27,426 nt of DNA from a virus. Below are positions 12,603-20,043 of the stretch, one piece after another. The DNA is taken from IMG/VR virus record IMGVR_UViG_3300021960_000404, positions 1 to 27,426 of that record. One strand, written 5' to 3'. Positions within the stretch are counted from its first letter, which is position 1. Every line of letters starts with the position of its first letter. A model generated the notes under the pieces. That model made no database searches and was not told where the DNA came from. It worked only from the letters and a program-made list of their open reading frames with translations. A program made the position numbers and the translations under genes.

Positions 12603-13547
12603 ATGTCAGATTTTTTGTGGGTTGAAAAGTACAGGCCAAAACGTATTAGTGAGTGTATTCTTACCGAAGATTTAAAAAATACATTTACTCAATTTTTAAA
12701 ACAAAAAGAAATACCTAATTTATTGTTGTCTGGTACTGCTGGTACTGGTAAAACAACAGTAGCAAGAGCCTTATGTGAAGAATTAGGTGCTGATTACATT
12801 ATCATTAATGGATCAGACGAAGGCCGTCAAATAGATACATTAAGAAACAAAATTAAAAACTTTGCTTCTACAGTATCTCTTACCGAAGAATCAAATCATA
12901 AAGTAGTTATAATAGACGAAGCAGATTATATGAATGCTGATAGTGTTCAACCTGCTTTAAGAAACTTTATTGAAACCTTTTATAATAATTGTAGATTTAT
13001 CTTTACTTGTAATTATGTCAATAAGATAATACCTGCCTTACATAGTCGTTGTACCGTTATTGATTTTAAGATAGTCAATGGTCAAAAAGTAAAGACGGCA
13101 ACGGCCTTTATGAAAAGATTAGAAGGTATACTTAAAGATGAAAAGATAGAATTTGATAAGAAAGTATTATCTGAACTAATCCAAAAGTATTATCCAGACT
13201 TTAGAAGAACCATTAATGAATTACAAAGATATTCAGTAAGAGGTAAAATTGATAGTGGTATATTGTTTAGTCTATCAGAAGCTAATACCAAAGAACTGGT
13301 AGCTTCTTTGAAAGAAAAACGATTTAATGATATGAGAAAATGGGTTGTTCAAAACTTGGATAAAGAAGCCGCTTTTCTTTTTAAAACTATCTATGATGTT
13401 CTTTATACATCACTTGACTCTAAATCTATACCTCAAGCAATATTAATTTTAGCTGGATATCAATATAAATCGGCTTTTGTTGCTGACCAGGAGATAAATA
13501 TGGTTGCTTGTCTGACAGAAATAATGGCGAGTTGTAAATTTAAGTAA
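12603..13547 (+). CDS. 44: Clamp loader large subunit gp44
   Basis: 314 residues (T4 gp44 is 319). AAA+ clamp-loader ATPase: the start DFLWVEKYRPKRI, Walker A GTAGTGKT (44-51), Walker B VVIIDEADYM, a sensor-1 region FTCNYVNKI and the arginine finger motif SRC in HSRCTVIDF. Four gp44 subunits with one gp62 open gp45 and place it on primer-template DNA. GGAG lies 10 nt before the ATG. The neighbours gp45 and gp62 confirm the assignment. The C-terminal domain is shorter in conserved features, as usual for this family. Confidence 0.97.
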   Translation: MSDFLWVEKYRPKRISECILTEDLKNTFTQFLKQKEIPNLLLSGTAGTGKTTVARALCEELGADYIIINGSDEGRQIDTLRNKIKNFASTVSLTEESNHKVVIIDEADYMNADSVQPALRNFIETFYNNCRFIFTCNYVNKIIPALHSRCTVIDFKIVNGQKVKTATAFMKRLEGILKDEKIEFDKKVLSELIQKYYPDFRRTINELQRYSVRGKIDSGILFSLSEANTKELVASLKEKRFNDMRKWVVQNLDKEAAFLFKTIYDVLYTSLDSKSIPQAILILAGYQYKSAFVADQEINMVACLTEIMASCKFK

Positions 13548-13556
13548 GAGAATAGA

Positions 13557-13694
13557 ATGGCTAAACGAACATTTTTTAGAAAAATAATAGTTAAATTAAG
13601 AATGTGGTATGCTGATATACGAGGTCACCACGGTAAACGTTGGAATTACGAACCAGGTGAATGGTATATGGGTAGACACGATAAGAAAAAATAG
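13557..13694 (+). CDS. Small basic protein, 45 aa
   Basis: ATG at 13557, 9 nt after gp44, stop TAG at 13692-13694. The 45-residue product is very basic and aromatic: MAKRTFFRKIIVKLRMWYAD, then an RGHHGKRWNYEPGEWYMGRH-like second half. The amphipathic basic N-terminus could bind nucleic acid or a membrane surface. The ribosome site is weak (AGAGAAT). It sits between gp44 and gp62, which are adjacent in T4, so it is an insertion in the clamp-loader pair. No function is recognised. Confidence 0.6.
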   Translation: MAKRTFFRKIIVKLRMWYADIRGHHGKRWNYEPGEWYMGRHDKKK

Positions 13695-13708
13695 AAACCA
13701 TATTTGTT

Positions 13709-14101
13709 ATGTACGAATTGAAAGATTATCTAAACGCAATTAATTTCACTAAAGAGAACCTACTAGATACAGATGATTTAACGTGGGAAAAGAAGTACCC
13801 ACCATTCATCATTAACAAGTGTTTATCAATGCATTATGATTGTATAGCAGCGGCTAATGAGATGAATGGATATCATTTTTTAGATAAGAAAGTCCAGTTT
13901 AATTTTTTGATAAATAGTATTAGAAAAAAGAAGCGATTTGGTGGTAAATGGTTATCACAGACCAAATTGAAAGATTTAGAGTATGTAAAAGAGTATTATG
14001 GTTATAGTAATGAAAAAGCAAAGCAAGCACTTAACATACTAACTGAGAAACAAATTGAAGATATAAAAGAGGCCTTATTTAAAGGTGGGAGAAAAAAATG
14101 A
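13709..14101 (+). CDS. 62: Clamp loader small subunit gp62
   Basis: 130 residues, shorter than T4 gp62 (187). Family features are the N-terminal LKDYLNAINFTKENLL, PPFIINKCLS and the very conserved block YDCIAAANEMN, HFLDKKVQFNFLINSIRKKKRFG, then KWL. gp62 is the non-ATPase fifth subunit of the gp44/62 loader. It lies in T4 order between gp44 and regA, and its stop overlaps the regA start (ATGA). A poor ribosome site precedes the ATG, so translation may be coupled to the small gene upstream. Confidence 0.93.
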   Translation: MYELKDYLNAINFTKENLLDTDDLTWEKKYPPFIINKCLSMHYDCIAAANEMNGYHFLDKKVQFNFLINSIRKKKRFGGKWLSQTKLKDLEYVKEYYGYSNEKAKQALNILTEKQIEDIKEALFKGGRKK

Positions 14102-14556
14102 GTGAACAAGAGATAAAATGGTCGCCTGAAAGTATGTTAGAAGTAACAATCAAACAACCAGACGATTTTCTAAAAGTAAGAGAAACACTTACAAGAATAG
14201 GTGTAGCTTCCAGAAAAGATAAAACACTTTACCAATCGTGTCATATATTACATAAACAAGGTAAATATTACATAACACATTTTAAAGAATTATTTGCTTT
14301 AGACGGTAAAAAAGCTACATTAGTAGAAAACGATATACAAAGAAGAAATACAATTGCTATTCTTTTACAAGATTGGAATTTGATTGATATAGTTAAACCT
14401 GAAGAAGCTGAAAACAAGGCTCCATTAAGTCAAATCAAAGTATTACCATTTAAAGAGAAAAAAGAATGGACGCTATCAGCAAAATATAATATTGGTAAGA
14501 AAATTGAAAATAAAGAAGAAGTGAAAGATAGCGACAATGGAAATACCGAAGTTTAA
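14098..14556 (+). CDS. regA: Translational repressor RegA
   Basis: 152 residues (T4 RegA is 122). After a short extension, residues ~13-125 match RegA: LEVTIKQPDDFLKVRETLTRIGVA, KDKTLYQSCHILHKQGKYYI-type block, HFKELFALDG, AILLQDWNLIDIV and EWTLSAKYNIGKK. RegA binds around start codons of many early phage mRNAs, including those for clamp-loader genes, and blocks initiation. It has an extra acidic C-terminal tail that overlaps the next gene by 20 nt. GGGAG lies upstream of the ATG. Nearby unstructured AT-rich start regions would suit its binding mode. Confidence 0.95.
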   Translation: MSEQEIKWSPESMLEVTIKQPDDFLKVRETLTRIGVASRKDKTLYQSCHILHKQGKYYITHFKELFALDGKKATLVENDIQRRNTIAILLQDWNLIDIVKPEEAENKAPLSQIKVLPFKEKKEWTLSAKYNIGKKIENKEEVKDSDNGNTEV

Positions 14557-16039
14557 AGATTATATTTCTGAACAAGACATAGAGCGTAAAGATAAACCTA
14601 TTACGGTTGCTATTATTACAAAGTCAGCTCCAAAAGTAAAACAACAAAAACCAGGTTCACCTTTAAAGAAAGAACTTACAGTAGGTCTTATAGAAAAGGC
14701 TTGTAAAAAAAAAGGTTTTGAATGTGTTATCATAAACACTAAACACGCTATCATCACAGCAAAAGACGAAGAAAAAAATACCTTAACTGTTTACAATTAT
14801 GATGGTAAAGATTCCGAACATACATTTATAGGTAAAGATACAGTTTGTATAACAAGAGCAGGTGCTGTTGAAGATGAAGCAGGCCTTTCTTTAATATCAG
14901 CATTTCAAAATTCAAGTGCCTTTATGTTAAACACAAGAGCGGCTATGCTTACTTGTGACAATAAATTAACAACAGCTTTATTATTTGAAAAATTTGGAAT
15001 ACCAATTCCAAGAACAGCCTTTGTATCTAACGAAAAGAATATAGATGACGCTGTTAAAATGGTTGGTAATAATTTTCCAATTATACTTAAAACACTTACA
15101 GGCACACAAGGTATTGGTGTAATTAAAGTTGAAAGTTATGAATCTTTAGTATCTACTATTCAAGCATTATGGAAACACGATGCAGAATTATTAATACAAG
15201 AATATATGCCTACAGCATTTGATGTAAGAACATTTGTGGTAGATAATAAAATATTTGCCTCTACAAAAAGAATACACTCCTCATATGATTTTAGATCAAA
15301 TACTCATAGAGGTGCTGAAGCTAAACCATATAAATTAAGTGAAGAAGAACAAGAACTTGTTTTAAAAGCAAGTAGAGTTTCAAAAGCATATATGGTAGGA
15401 GTTGACCACATTGTTTATAAAGGAAAACCTTATATATTAGAAATCAACGGAAGTCCAGGTTCAGGTGCTGATTACGAGGGTTATCAATATAAAGATTATT
15501 ATTCTGATCCAGAACCATCAGGAAGAATAGATGGTGAAAAATTAATGTATAACGTTATTGATTGGGTTTCTAAAAGAGGCCATTGGGATAGACAAGCTAT
15601 GTTAGAATGTGGTTGGTTAGAAACAATTGACATAGATGAAGTTGGAAAAGTTAGAGCAAAGTTTGATACAGGTAATGGTTCAAAAGCTTGTGCTTTACAC
15701 GCTGATGAAATTATAGAACAAGGCAAAACAATTAAATGGAAATATAACGGTAAAACCTTTTCTAAACCAAGACACGGTACAAGTAAAATTTTTAGAGCAA
15801 ATGCTGATGGTGAAGAGCCATCCGAAACAAGACCAACTGTATTAGTAGATTTAAGTTTTAATGGATTTACATATAAAAATATTGAAGTTGGTTTAGATGC
15901 AAGACCTCGTTCAGGTTCAGATTTGCTTATATGTAGAGATTTAATGCGACAGATGAATGTTAGTGTCAACCCTAATAGAACTTTTGTATTAAGTAAACGA
16001 TTAAGACCAGTTGAAAAAGAAAATAACATTGACAATTAA
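14537..16039 (+). CDS. RimK-like ATP-grasp ligase fused to RimB-like protease
   Basis: 500 residues in three parts. An N-terminal pre-ATP-grasp region is followed by an ATP-grasp core (~130-345) with the nucleotide-binding LKTLTGTQGIGVI loop, QEYMPTAFDVRTFVVD and the metal-binding EINGSPG, as in RimK, which adds glutamates to the C-terminus of ribosomal protein bS6. A C-terminal domain (~365-495) resembles RimB-type retropepsin-like proteases: KFDTGNGSKACALHADEI with D377-T-G, a later VDLSFNG strand and a GSDLLICRDLM strand. RimB trims those glutamates. Ligase and trimming enzyme would thus be joined in one chain. The first 12 residues, MEIPKFKDYISE, resemble a T4 capsid-targeting sequence. 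The substrate in phage infection is unproven. Confidence 0.85.
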   Translation: MEIPKFKDYISEQDIERKDKPITVAIITKSAPKVKQQKPGSPLKKELTVGLIEKACKKKGFECVIINTKHAIITAKDEEKNTLTVYNYDGKDSEHTFIGKDTVCITRAGAVEDEAGLSLISAFQNSSAFMLNTRAAMLTCDNKLTTALLFEKFGIPIPRTAFVSNEKNIDDAVKMVGNNFPIILKTLTGTQGIGVIKVESYESLVSTIQALWKHDAELLIQEYMPTAFDVRTFVVDNKIFASTKRIHSSYDFRSNTHRGAEAKPYKLSEEEQELVLKASRVSKAYMVGVDHIVYKGKPYILEINGSPGSGADYEGYQYKDYYSDPEPSGRIDGEKLMYNVIDWVSKRGHWDRQAMLECGWLETIDIDEVGKVRAKFDTGNGSKACALHADEIIEQGKTIKWKYNGKTFSKPRHGTSKIFRANADGEEPSETRPTVLVDLSFNGFTYKNIEVGLDARPRSGSDLLICRDLMRQMNVSVNPNRTFVLSKRLRPVEKENNIDN

Positions 16040-16045
16040 GTCAAT
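16028..16045 (+). promoter_or_regulatory. Dyad symmetry over a -35 box (possible operator)
   Basis: ATTGAC-N6-GTCAAT is a perfect dyad that overlaps the -35 (16029-16034) and the stop codon of the RimK-like gene. It could be a repressor or activator site, or a weak transcript-end hairpin. Confidence 0.4.
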
Positions 16046-16057
16046 TTGTGATATATT
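16029..16057 (+). promoter_or_regulatory. Sigma70-like promoter for Sm-like protein and ferredoxin
   Basis: TTGACA (16029-16034), a 17-nt spacer and TATATT (16052-16057), with the extended TGTGA. The expected start is near 16064, and the short leader holds AAGGAG 7 nt before the ATG at 16078. tRNA-Ala and gp43 may be on the same transcript. Confidence 0.75.
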
Positions 16058-16077
16058 AATAATGAAGGAGAAATATT

Positions 16078-16398
16078 ATGTCAGACGTGAAAATATTAAG
16101 GCTATCCACAGGAGAAGATGTGATAGCAAAAGTAAAAAATAATCCAGAAACAGATACGGTAGAGTTAAAACAAGCATTTGTTATTATACCTCATCAACAA
16201 GGACCAGGCAAACCTGTACAATTGATGATGACACTTTACAGTCCTTATGGAAAAACAGATACGATAGAAATTAAAAATCAAAATGTAATTTCTATGGTTG
16301 ATCCAAAAGATGAGATATTAAAATCTTATCAACAAAATACAAGTAGTATTATTACTACTCCAGGATTAATTTCAGAAACTAAAATACCAAAGTTGTAA
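16078..16398 (+). CDS. Sm-like phage hypothetical protein, 106 aa
   Basis: 106 residues. The N-terminus, VKILRLSTGEDVIAKV, followed by VELKQAFVIIP and VQLMMTLYSPYG with a late NVISMVDPKDEIL block, is the layout of a small beta-barrel protein widespread in T4-like marine phages and resembling Sm/Hfq folds. Such proteins could bind RNA, but I know of no proven function. It has a good Shine-Dalgarno (AAGGAG) and its own promoter, and lies 1 nt upstream of the ferredoxin start. The C-terminal ~25 residues are Ser/Thr/Pro-rich and probably flexible. Confidence 0.65.
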   Translation: MSDVKILRLSTGEDVIAKVKNNPETDTVELKQAFVIIPHQQGPGKPVQLMMTLYSPYGKTDTIEIKNQNVISMVDPKDEILKSYQQNTSSIITTPGLISETKIPKL

Positions 16399-16399
16399 T

Positions 16400-16723
16400 A
16401 TGATAACTGTTTATTTTGTCCGTGACGGATCAAAAATAGCAGTTGACGTACCAGAGGGTTCAACTTTGATGGAAGCTGCTAGAGATTATTCAAAGACTTC
16501 TATACCAGAAATACCAGCAGATTGCTGTGGAAGTTGTGCTTGTGCGACTTGTCACGTACATATTGATGAAAGATATTTTGAACCTATTCCAAAAGAAACA
16601 GCAGAAATGGAATTATTAGAATATGAACCAGAGTATAAACCAAAACAAAGTAGATTATCTTGTCAGATAACACTAACTAAAAAACACAACGGCTTGATAG
16701 CAACTTTGTTAAAAGACTTATAA
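16400..16723 (+). CDS. 2Fe-2S ferredoxin (adrenodoxin/ISC type)
   Basis: 107 residues. Cluster ligands are Cys42-x5-Cys48-x2-Cys51 and Cys88 (SRLSCQI), within DCCGSCACATCHVHI, the pattern of adrenodoxin/ISC-type ferredoxins; an extra Cys43 and Cys46 sit in the loop. It carries single electrons. Partners could be host reductases or phage oxygenases, and three 2OG-Fe(II) oxygenases are in this window, although those do not normally need a ferredoxin. Ferredoxins are known in marine phages. The ATG at 16400 follows the Sm-like stop directly (TAATATG), without a clear ribosome site. Confidence 0.93.
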   Translation: MITVYFVRDGSKIAVDVPEGSTLMEAARDYSKTSIPEIPADCCGSCACATCHVHIDERYFEPIPKETAEMELLEYEPEYKPKQSRLSCQITLTKKHNGLIATLLKDL

Positions 16724-16732
16724 GTATGAATT

Positions 16733-16808
16733 GGGGGATTAGCTCAGCTGGGAGAGCGCCTGATTTGCATTCAGGAGGTCAGCGGTTCGATCCCGCTATC
16801 CTCCACCA
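16733..16808 (+). tRNA. tRNA-Ala (anticodon UGC)
   Basis: A full cloverleaf with encoded CCA (16806-16808). The acceptor is GGGGGAT with ATCCTCC (one G-T). The D stem is GCTC/GAGC with GGG in the loop. The anticodon stem CCTGA/TCAGG has loop TTTGCAT and TGC at 16766-16768. The T arm has the canonical TTCGATC loop. It reads like an ordinary alphaproteobacterial tRNA-Ala, with GC content far above its surroundings. It lies 9 nt upstream of gp43. Confidence 0.97.
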
Positions 16809-16817
16809 AACTAAATT

Positions 16818-19307
16818 ATGAACTTTTATAAATCAGTAATTGAACACAAAGGTAAACTTCTTATTAGAGGCATACACGGTGGCAAAGACTATAAAGAAAA
16901 AATAGACTTTGGTCCTACTCTATATGCTTTAACACAACAAGAAACTGAATATAAAAATCTACAAGGTCAATATTTAAAACCAATCACATTTAAAAACATA
17001 GACGCTGCTCGTAAGTTTAGACGAGAAGTTGTAACTCAAAATTCTCCTATTTACGGTTTAGAAAGATACCATTATCAATATATTGGTAAAGAGTTTCCTC
17101 AGGAAATTGAATGGGATAAGAACTTCATTAAAATCTTTACACTCGACATTGAAACGGCCTGTGAATCTGGTTTTCCAGATGTAGAAAATCCAATAGAAGA
17201 ATTACTTTGTATTACTGTTAAAAATCAATCTAACAAACAAATTATAACTTGGGGTGTTGGTGATTATAAAACTGATAGAACAGATATAACTTATATCAAA
17301 TGTAAGAATGAAAATCATTTACTATTTGAATTTATGAAGTTTTGGATTAAGAACTATCCAGATGTTATTACAGGTTGGAATACAAAATTCTTTGACTTAC
17401 CTTATTTGATGAATAGAATTAAAATGATTGCTGGTGATAAAGTAGCCAACAAGATGTCGCCTTGGAACTTAATTCATAGAGAGGAAGTTGTTGTTAGAGG
17501 TAGACCTCAAACAGTATATACTTTATATGGTATTACTAATTTAGATTACTTAGATTTATACAAATGGTTTATACCAACAAGGCAAGAGAGTTATAAACTA
17601 GACTTTATTGGTGAACTAGAACTTGGCCGTGGTAAAGACGAAATGCCATATGATACATTTAAAGAATGGTATACAAAAGACTTTCAATCATTTATTGATT
17701 ACAATATACAAGACGTAGAAATCGTTGATGGATTAGAAGACAAATTAGGTTTAATTGACTTATCATTAACTGTTGCTTATGAAAGTAAAGTAAACTATGG
17801 TGATATATTTTCACAAGTTAGAGTATGGGATACTTTGATAGCAAATCATTTAATGAAAAAAAATATTTGTGTACCTCCAAGAGAAGAACATTTAAAAGAA
17901 ACAAAATATGAAGGCGCTTATGTAAAAGAGCCTCAACTTGGTCAACACAAATGGGTGGTGTCGTTTGATATTAACTCACTATATCCTCATATCATAATTC
18001 AATATAATATTTCTCCAGAAAAAATTATTGGTGTGAAGTCATCTGGTGTTTCAGTTAATAAAATGTTAACTCAATCTACACCACTCGCTCATTTAAAAAC
18101 GGAAGGTGCTTGTATAACTCCTAACGGTGCTTTATTTAAAACAGACAATCAAGGTTTCTTGCCTGAAATGATGGAAACAATGTACAATGAACGAGTCATA
18201 TACAAGAAACGAATGTTGAAAGCAAAAAAAGAATATGAAAAAACAAAAGAACATAAACTTGTAAGAGAAATATCTCGTTGTCATAATATTCAATGGGCAA
18301 GAAAGATTGCCTTAAACTCAGCTTATGGTGCTGTAGGTAATCAATACTTTAGATATTATGATGTAAGACAAGCAAGTGCTATTACAACAGCAGGTCAATT
18401 TATTATTCGTTTTATTGAGGAAAAGGTAAATGAATATCTAAACAGAATATTAAAGACACACGATAAGATAGATTATATTGTGGCTTCAGATACAGATTCA
18501 ATTTATGTTACACTTGATAAGTTAGTACAAAAGACTTGTGAGGGTAAAGATAATGAACAGATATGTAATTTCTTAAACAAGGTTGTTGACAGTAGAATAG
18601 AACCATTTTTAGAAAAATGTTTTAATGAATTATCTGATTATACAAATGCTTTTAAAAATTGTATGGTGATGAAACGAGAAGTTATCGCCAACAAAGGCAT
18701 ATGGGTGGCTAAAAAGAGATATATGTTAAATGTGTTAGATGAGGAAGGTGTTAGACTAGCAAATCCTAAATTAAAAATTATGGGTATTGAGGCAGTTAAA
18801 TCATCAACACCACAAGTTTGTAGAGGTAAGATTAAAGAAGCTATTAAGATTATAATGTCTAAAGAACAATCTGATTTACATAAGTTTATTGCTGACTTTA
18901 AAAAAGAATTTTTTAGTATGACTGCTGAACAAATATCTTTTCCTAGGTCTTGTAATAATATGAGAAAATATAAAGATAGTAATAATATCTTTATCAAAGG
19001 TACACCAATACACGTTAAAGGTGCTTTGATTTACAATCATCAACTAAAACAATTTGGTTTAGGCCGTAAATATCCACACATACAAGAAGGTGACAAGATT
19101 AAGTTTTTAAAACTAATTGAGGCTAATCCATTTAAGTTTGATGTAATTAGTTATGTGACCAAACTTCCAAAAGAATTTAAACTACAACAATATATTGATT
19201 ATGAAACACAATTTGAAAAAACATTTTTAGACCCTATGAGATTTATATTACAAGCAATTGGTTGGGAACACGAACAAAAGGCTAGTTTAGAGTCATTTTT
19301 TGGATGA
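16818..19307 (+). CDS. 43: DNA polymerase gp43 (family B)
   Basis: 829 residues (T4 gp43 is 898). Exonuclease motifs: Exo I TLDIETACESG (D110, E112), Exo II GWNTKFFDLPYL and Exo III YNIQDVEIVDGLE. Polymerase motifs: A SFDINSLYPH (D384), B ALNSAYGAVGN and C ASDTDSIYV (D558, D560). Both activities therefore look intact. It copies the phage genome with clamp gp45. The start is ATG at 16818, 9 nt after the tRNA-Ala CCA end, with no Shine-Dalgarno; after tRNA processing the message would have an almost absent leader. The stop overlaps a membrane-peptide gene. Confidence 0.98.
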   Translation: MNFYKSVIEHKGKLLIRGIHGGKDYKEKIDFGPTLYALTQQETEYKNLQGQYLKPITFKNIDAARKFRREVVTQNSPIYGLERYHYQYIGKEFPQEIEWDKNFIKIFTLDIETACESGFPDVENPIEELLCITVKNQSNKQIITWGVGDYKTDRTDITYIKCKNENHLLFEFMKFWIKNYPDVITGWNTKFFDLPYLMNRIKMIAGDKVANKMSPWNLIHREEVVVRGRPQTVYTLYGITNLDYLDLYKWFIPTRQESYKLDFIGELELGRGKDEMPYDTFKEWYTKDFQSFIDYNIQDVEIVDGLEDKLGLIDLSLTVAYESKVNYGDIFSQVRVWDTLIANHLMKKNICVPPREEHLKETKYEGAYVKEPQLGQHKWVVSFDINSLYPHIIIQYNISPEKIIGVKSSGVSVNKMLTQSTPLAHLKTEGACITPNGALFKTDNQGFLPEMMETMYNERVIYKKRMLKAKKEYEKTKEHKLVREISRCHNIQWARKIALNSAYGAVGNQYFRYYDVRQASAITTAGQFIIRFIEEKVNEYLNRILKTHDKIDYIVASDTDSIYVTLDKLVQKTCEGKDNEQICNFLNKVVDSRIEPFLEKCFNELSDYTNAFKNCMVMKREVIANKGIWVAKKRYMLNVLDEEGVRLANPKLKIMGIEAVKSSTPQVCRGKIKEAIKIIMSKEQSDLHKFIADFKKEFFSMTAEQISFPRSCNNMRKYKDSNNIFIKGTPIHVKGALIYNHQLKQFGLGRKYPHIQEGDKIKFLKLIEANPFKFDVISYVTKLPKEFKLQQYIDYETQFEKTFLDPMRFILQAIGWEHEQKASLESFFG

Positions 19308-19453
19308 TGGACATAATAATATTTTACTTAACAATATTCTGGTCATTTAGATTTGGCCAAATTCTAGCAATTAATCCTGCGATTAGAGTATGGCACCTAT
19401 TCGCATTTTACATACTAATTAAATTTGTAATGATGAGTTATGGATATAAGTAA
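19304..19453 (+). CDS. Putative 49-aa membrane protein
   Basis: ATG at 19304 (a second in-frame ATG at 19307) overlaps the gp43 stop; stop TAA at 19451-19453. The product has two hydrophobic segments, DIIIFYLTIFW and HLFAFYILIKFVM, joined by an Arg/Asn-containing loop, i.e. one or two membrane helices. It overlaps the MT-A70 start by 14 nt. The ATGATG/TGA coupling to gp43 and the full occupancy of the 133-nt gap support a real gene. No family is recognised. Confidence 0.55.
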   Translation: MMDIIIFYLTIFWSFRFGQILAINPAIRVWHLFAFYILIKFVMMSYGYK

Positions 19454-19988
19454 TATTAGAAACAAATACAAAGTAATTTATGCAGACCCTCCGTGGTATT
19501 TTAAATCGTATTCGAAAAAAGGAGAAGGAAGAAACGCCACTAGGCATTATTCTTGCCTTAGTTTATCTGACATCATTCTTCTTCCTATTAACTCTATTGC
19601 TGAGAGCGATTCCACCCTTATAATGTGGGTAACCGATCCCTTTCTTCAAAAAGCATTTGAAGTTATAGAGGCTTGGGGTTTCACTTATAAGACAGTTGCT
19701 TTTACTTGGGTTAAACAAAACAAAAACAATCCTAATTATTTTAAAGGTTTAGGTTATTGGACACGTGCTAATCCTGAAATGGCATTGTTAGCAACTAAAG
19801 GTAAACCTAAACGAATCAATAAAGACGTTAATCAATTAGTTGTATCTCCACGTAGAGAACACTCCAGAAAACCAGACCAGATGTACGAACACATTGAACG
19901 ATTATTGGAGGGCCCCTACATTGAACTGTTTGCTAGAAATAAAAGACCAGGTTGGGATAGTTGGGGTAACGAAGTAGGTAAGTTTTGA
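19440..19988 (+). CDS. MT-A70 family adenine N6-methyltransferase
   Basis: 182 residues. The catalytic D16-P-P-W19 occurs in YKVIYADPPWYF near the N-terminus, followed by STLIMWVTDPFLQKAFEVI, VAFTWVK, the GYWTRANPEMALLA-type segment and a C-terminal EHSRKPDQMYEHIERL and PYIELFARNKRPGW block. These are diagnostic for the MT-A70 family. It methylates adenine N6 in DNA (or RNA in eukaryotes). The target is unknown. It is a beta-class circular-permuted fold, unrelated to the D12 enzyme at 10573. The start overlaps the upstream membrane-protein gene. GC content is slightly above its neighbours in the first 200 nt. Confidence 0.95.
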   Translation: MDISNIRNKYKVIYADPPWYFKSYSKKGEGRNATRHYSCLSLSDIILLPINSIAESDSTLIMWVTDPFLQKAFEVIEAWGFTYKTVAFTWVKQNKNNPNYFKGLGYWTRANPEMALLATKGKPKRINKDVNQLVVSPRREHSRKPDQMYEHIERLLEGPYIELFARNKRPGWDSWGNEVGKF

Positions 19989-19996
19989 TTTTAGAC

Positions 19997-20025
19997 TTGA
20001 TTTTATCATTAGGATATGTTATAGT
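19997..20025 (+). promoter_or_regulatory. Sigma70-like promoter for DUF4338 copy 2
   Basis: TTGATT (19997-20002), a 17-nt spacer and TATAGT (20020-20025). The expected start near 20032 leaves a ~12-nt leader to the ATG at 20044 with no Shine-Dalgarno. Confidence 0.6.
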
Positions 20026-20043
20026 AGTATATCTTTTTATAAT

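Noticed and set aside
15499-16035. Long (178-codon) minus-strand frame
   Set aside because: It lies fully within the RimK-RimB gene, has no ribosome site or promoter and no recognisable family. It reflects codon bias of the + strand gene.
16400-16723. Ferredoxin as electron donor to the 2OG oxygenases
   Set aside because: 2OG-Fe(II) oxygenases use 2-oxoglutarate as co-substrate and do not normally need a ferredoxin; proximity alone does not support a link.
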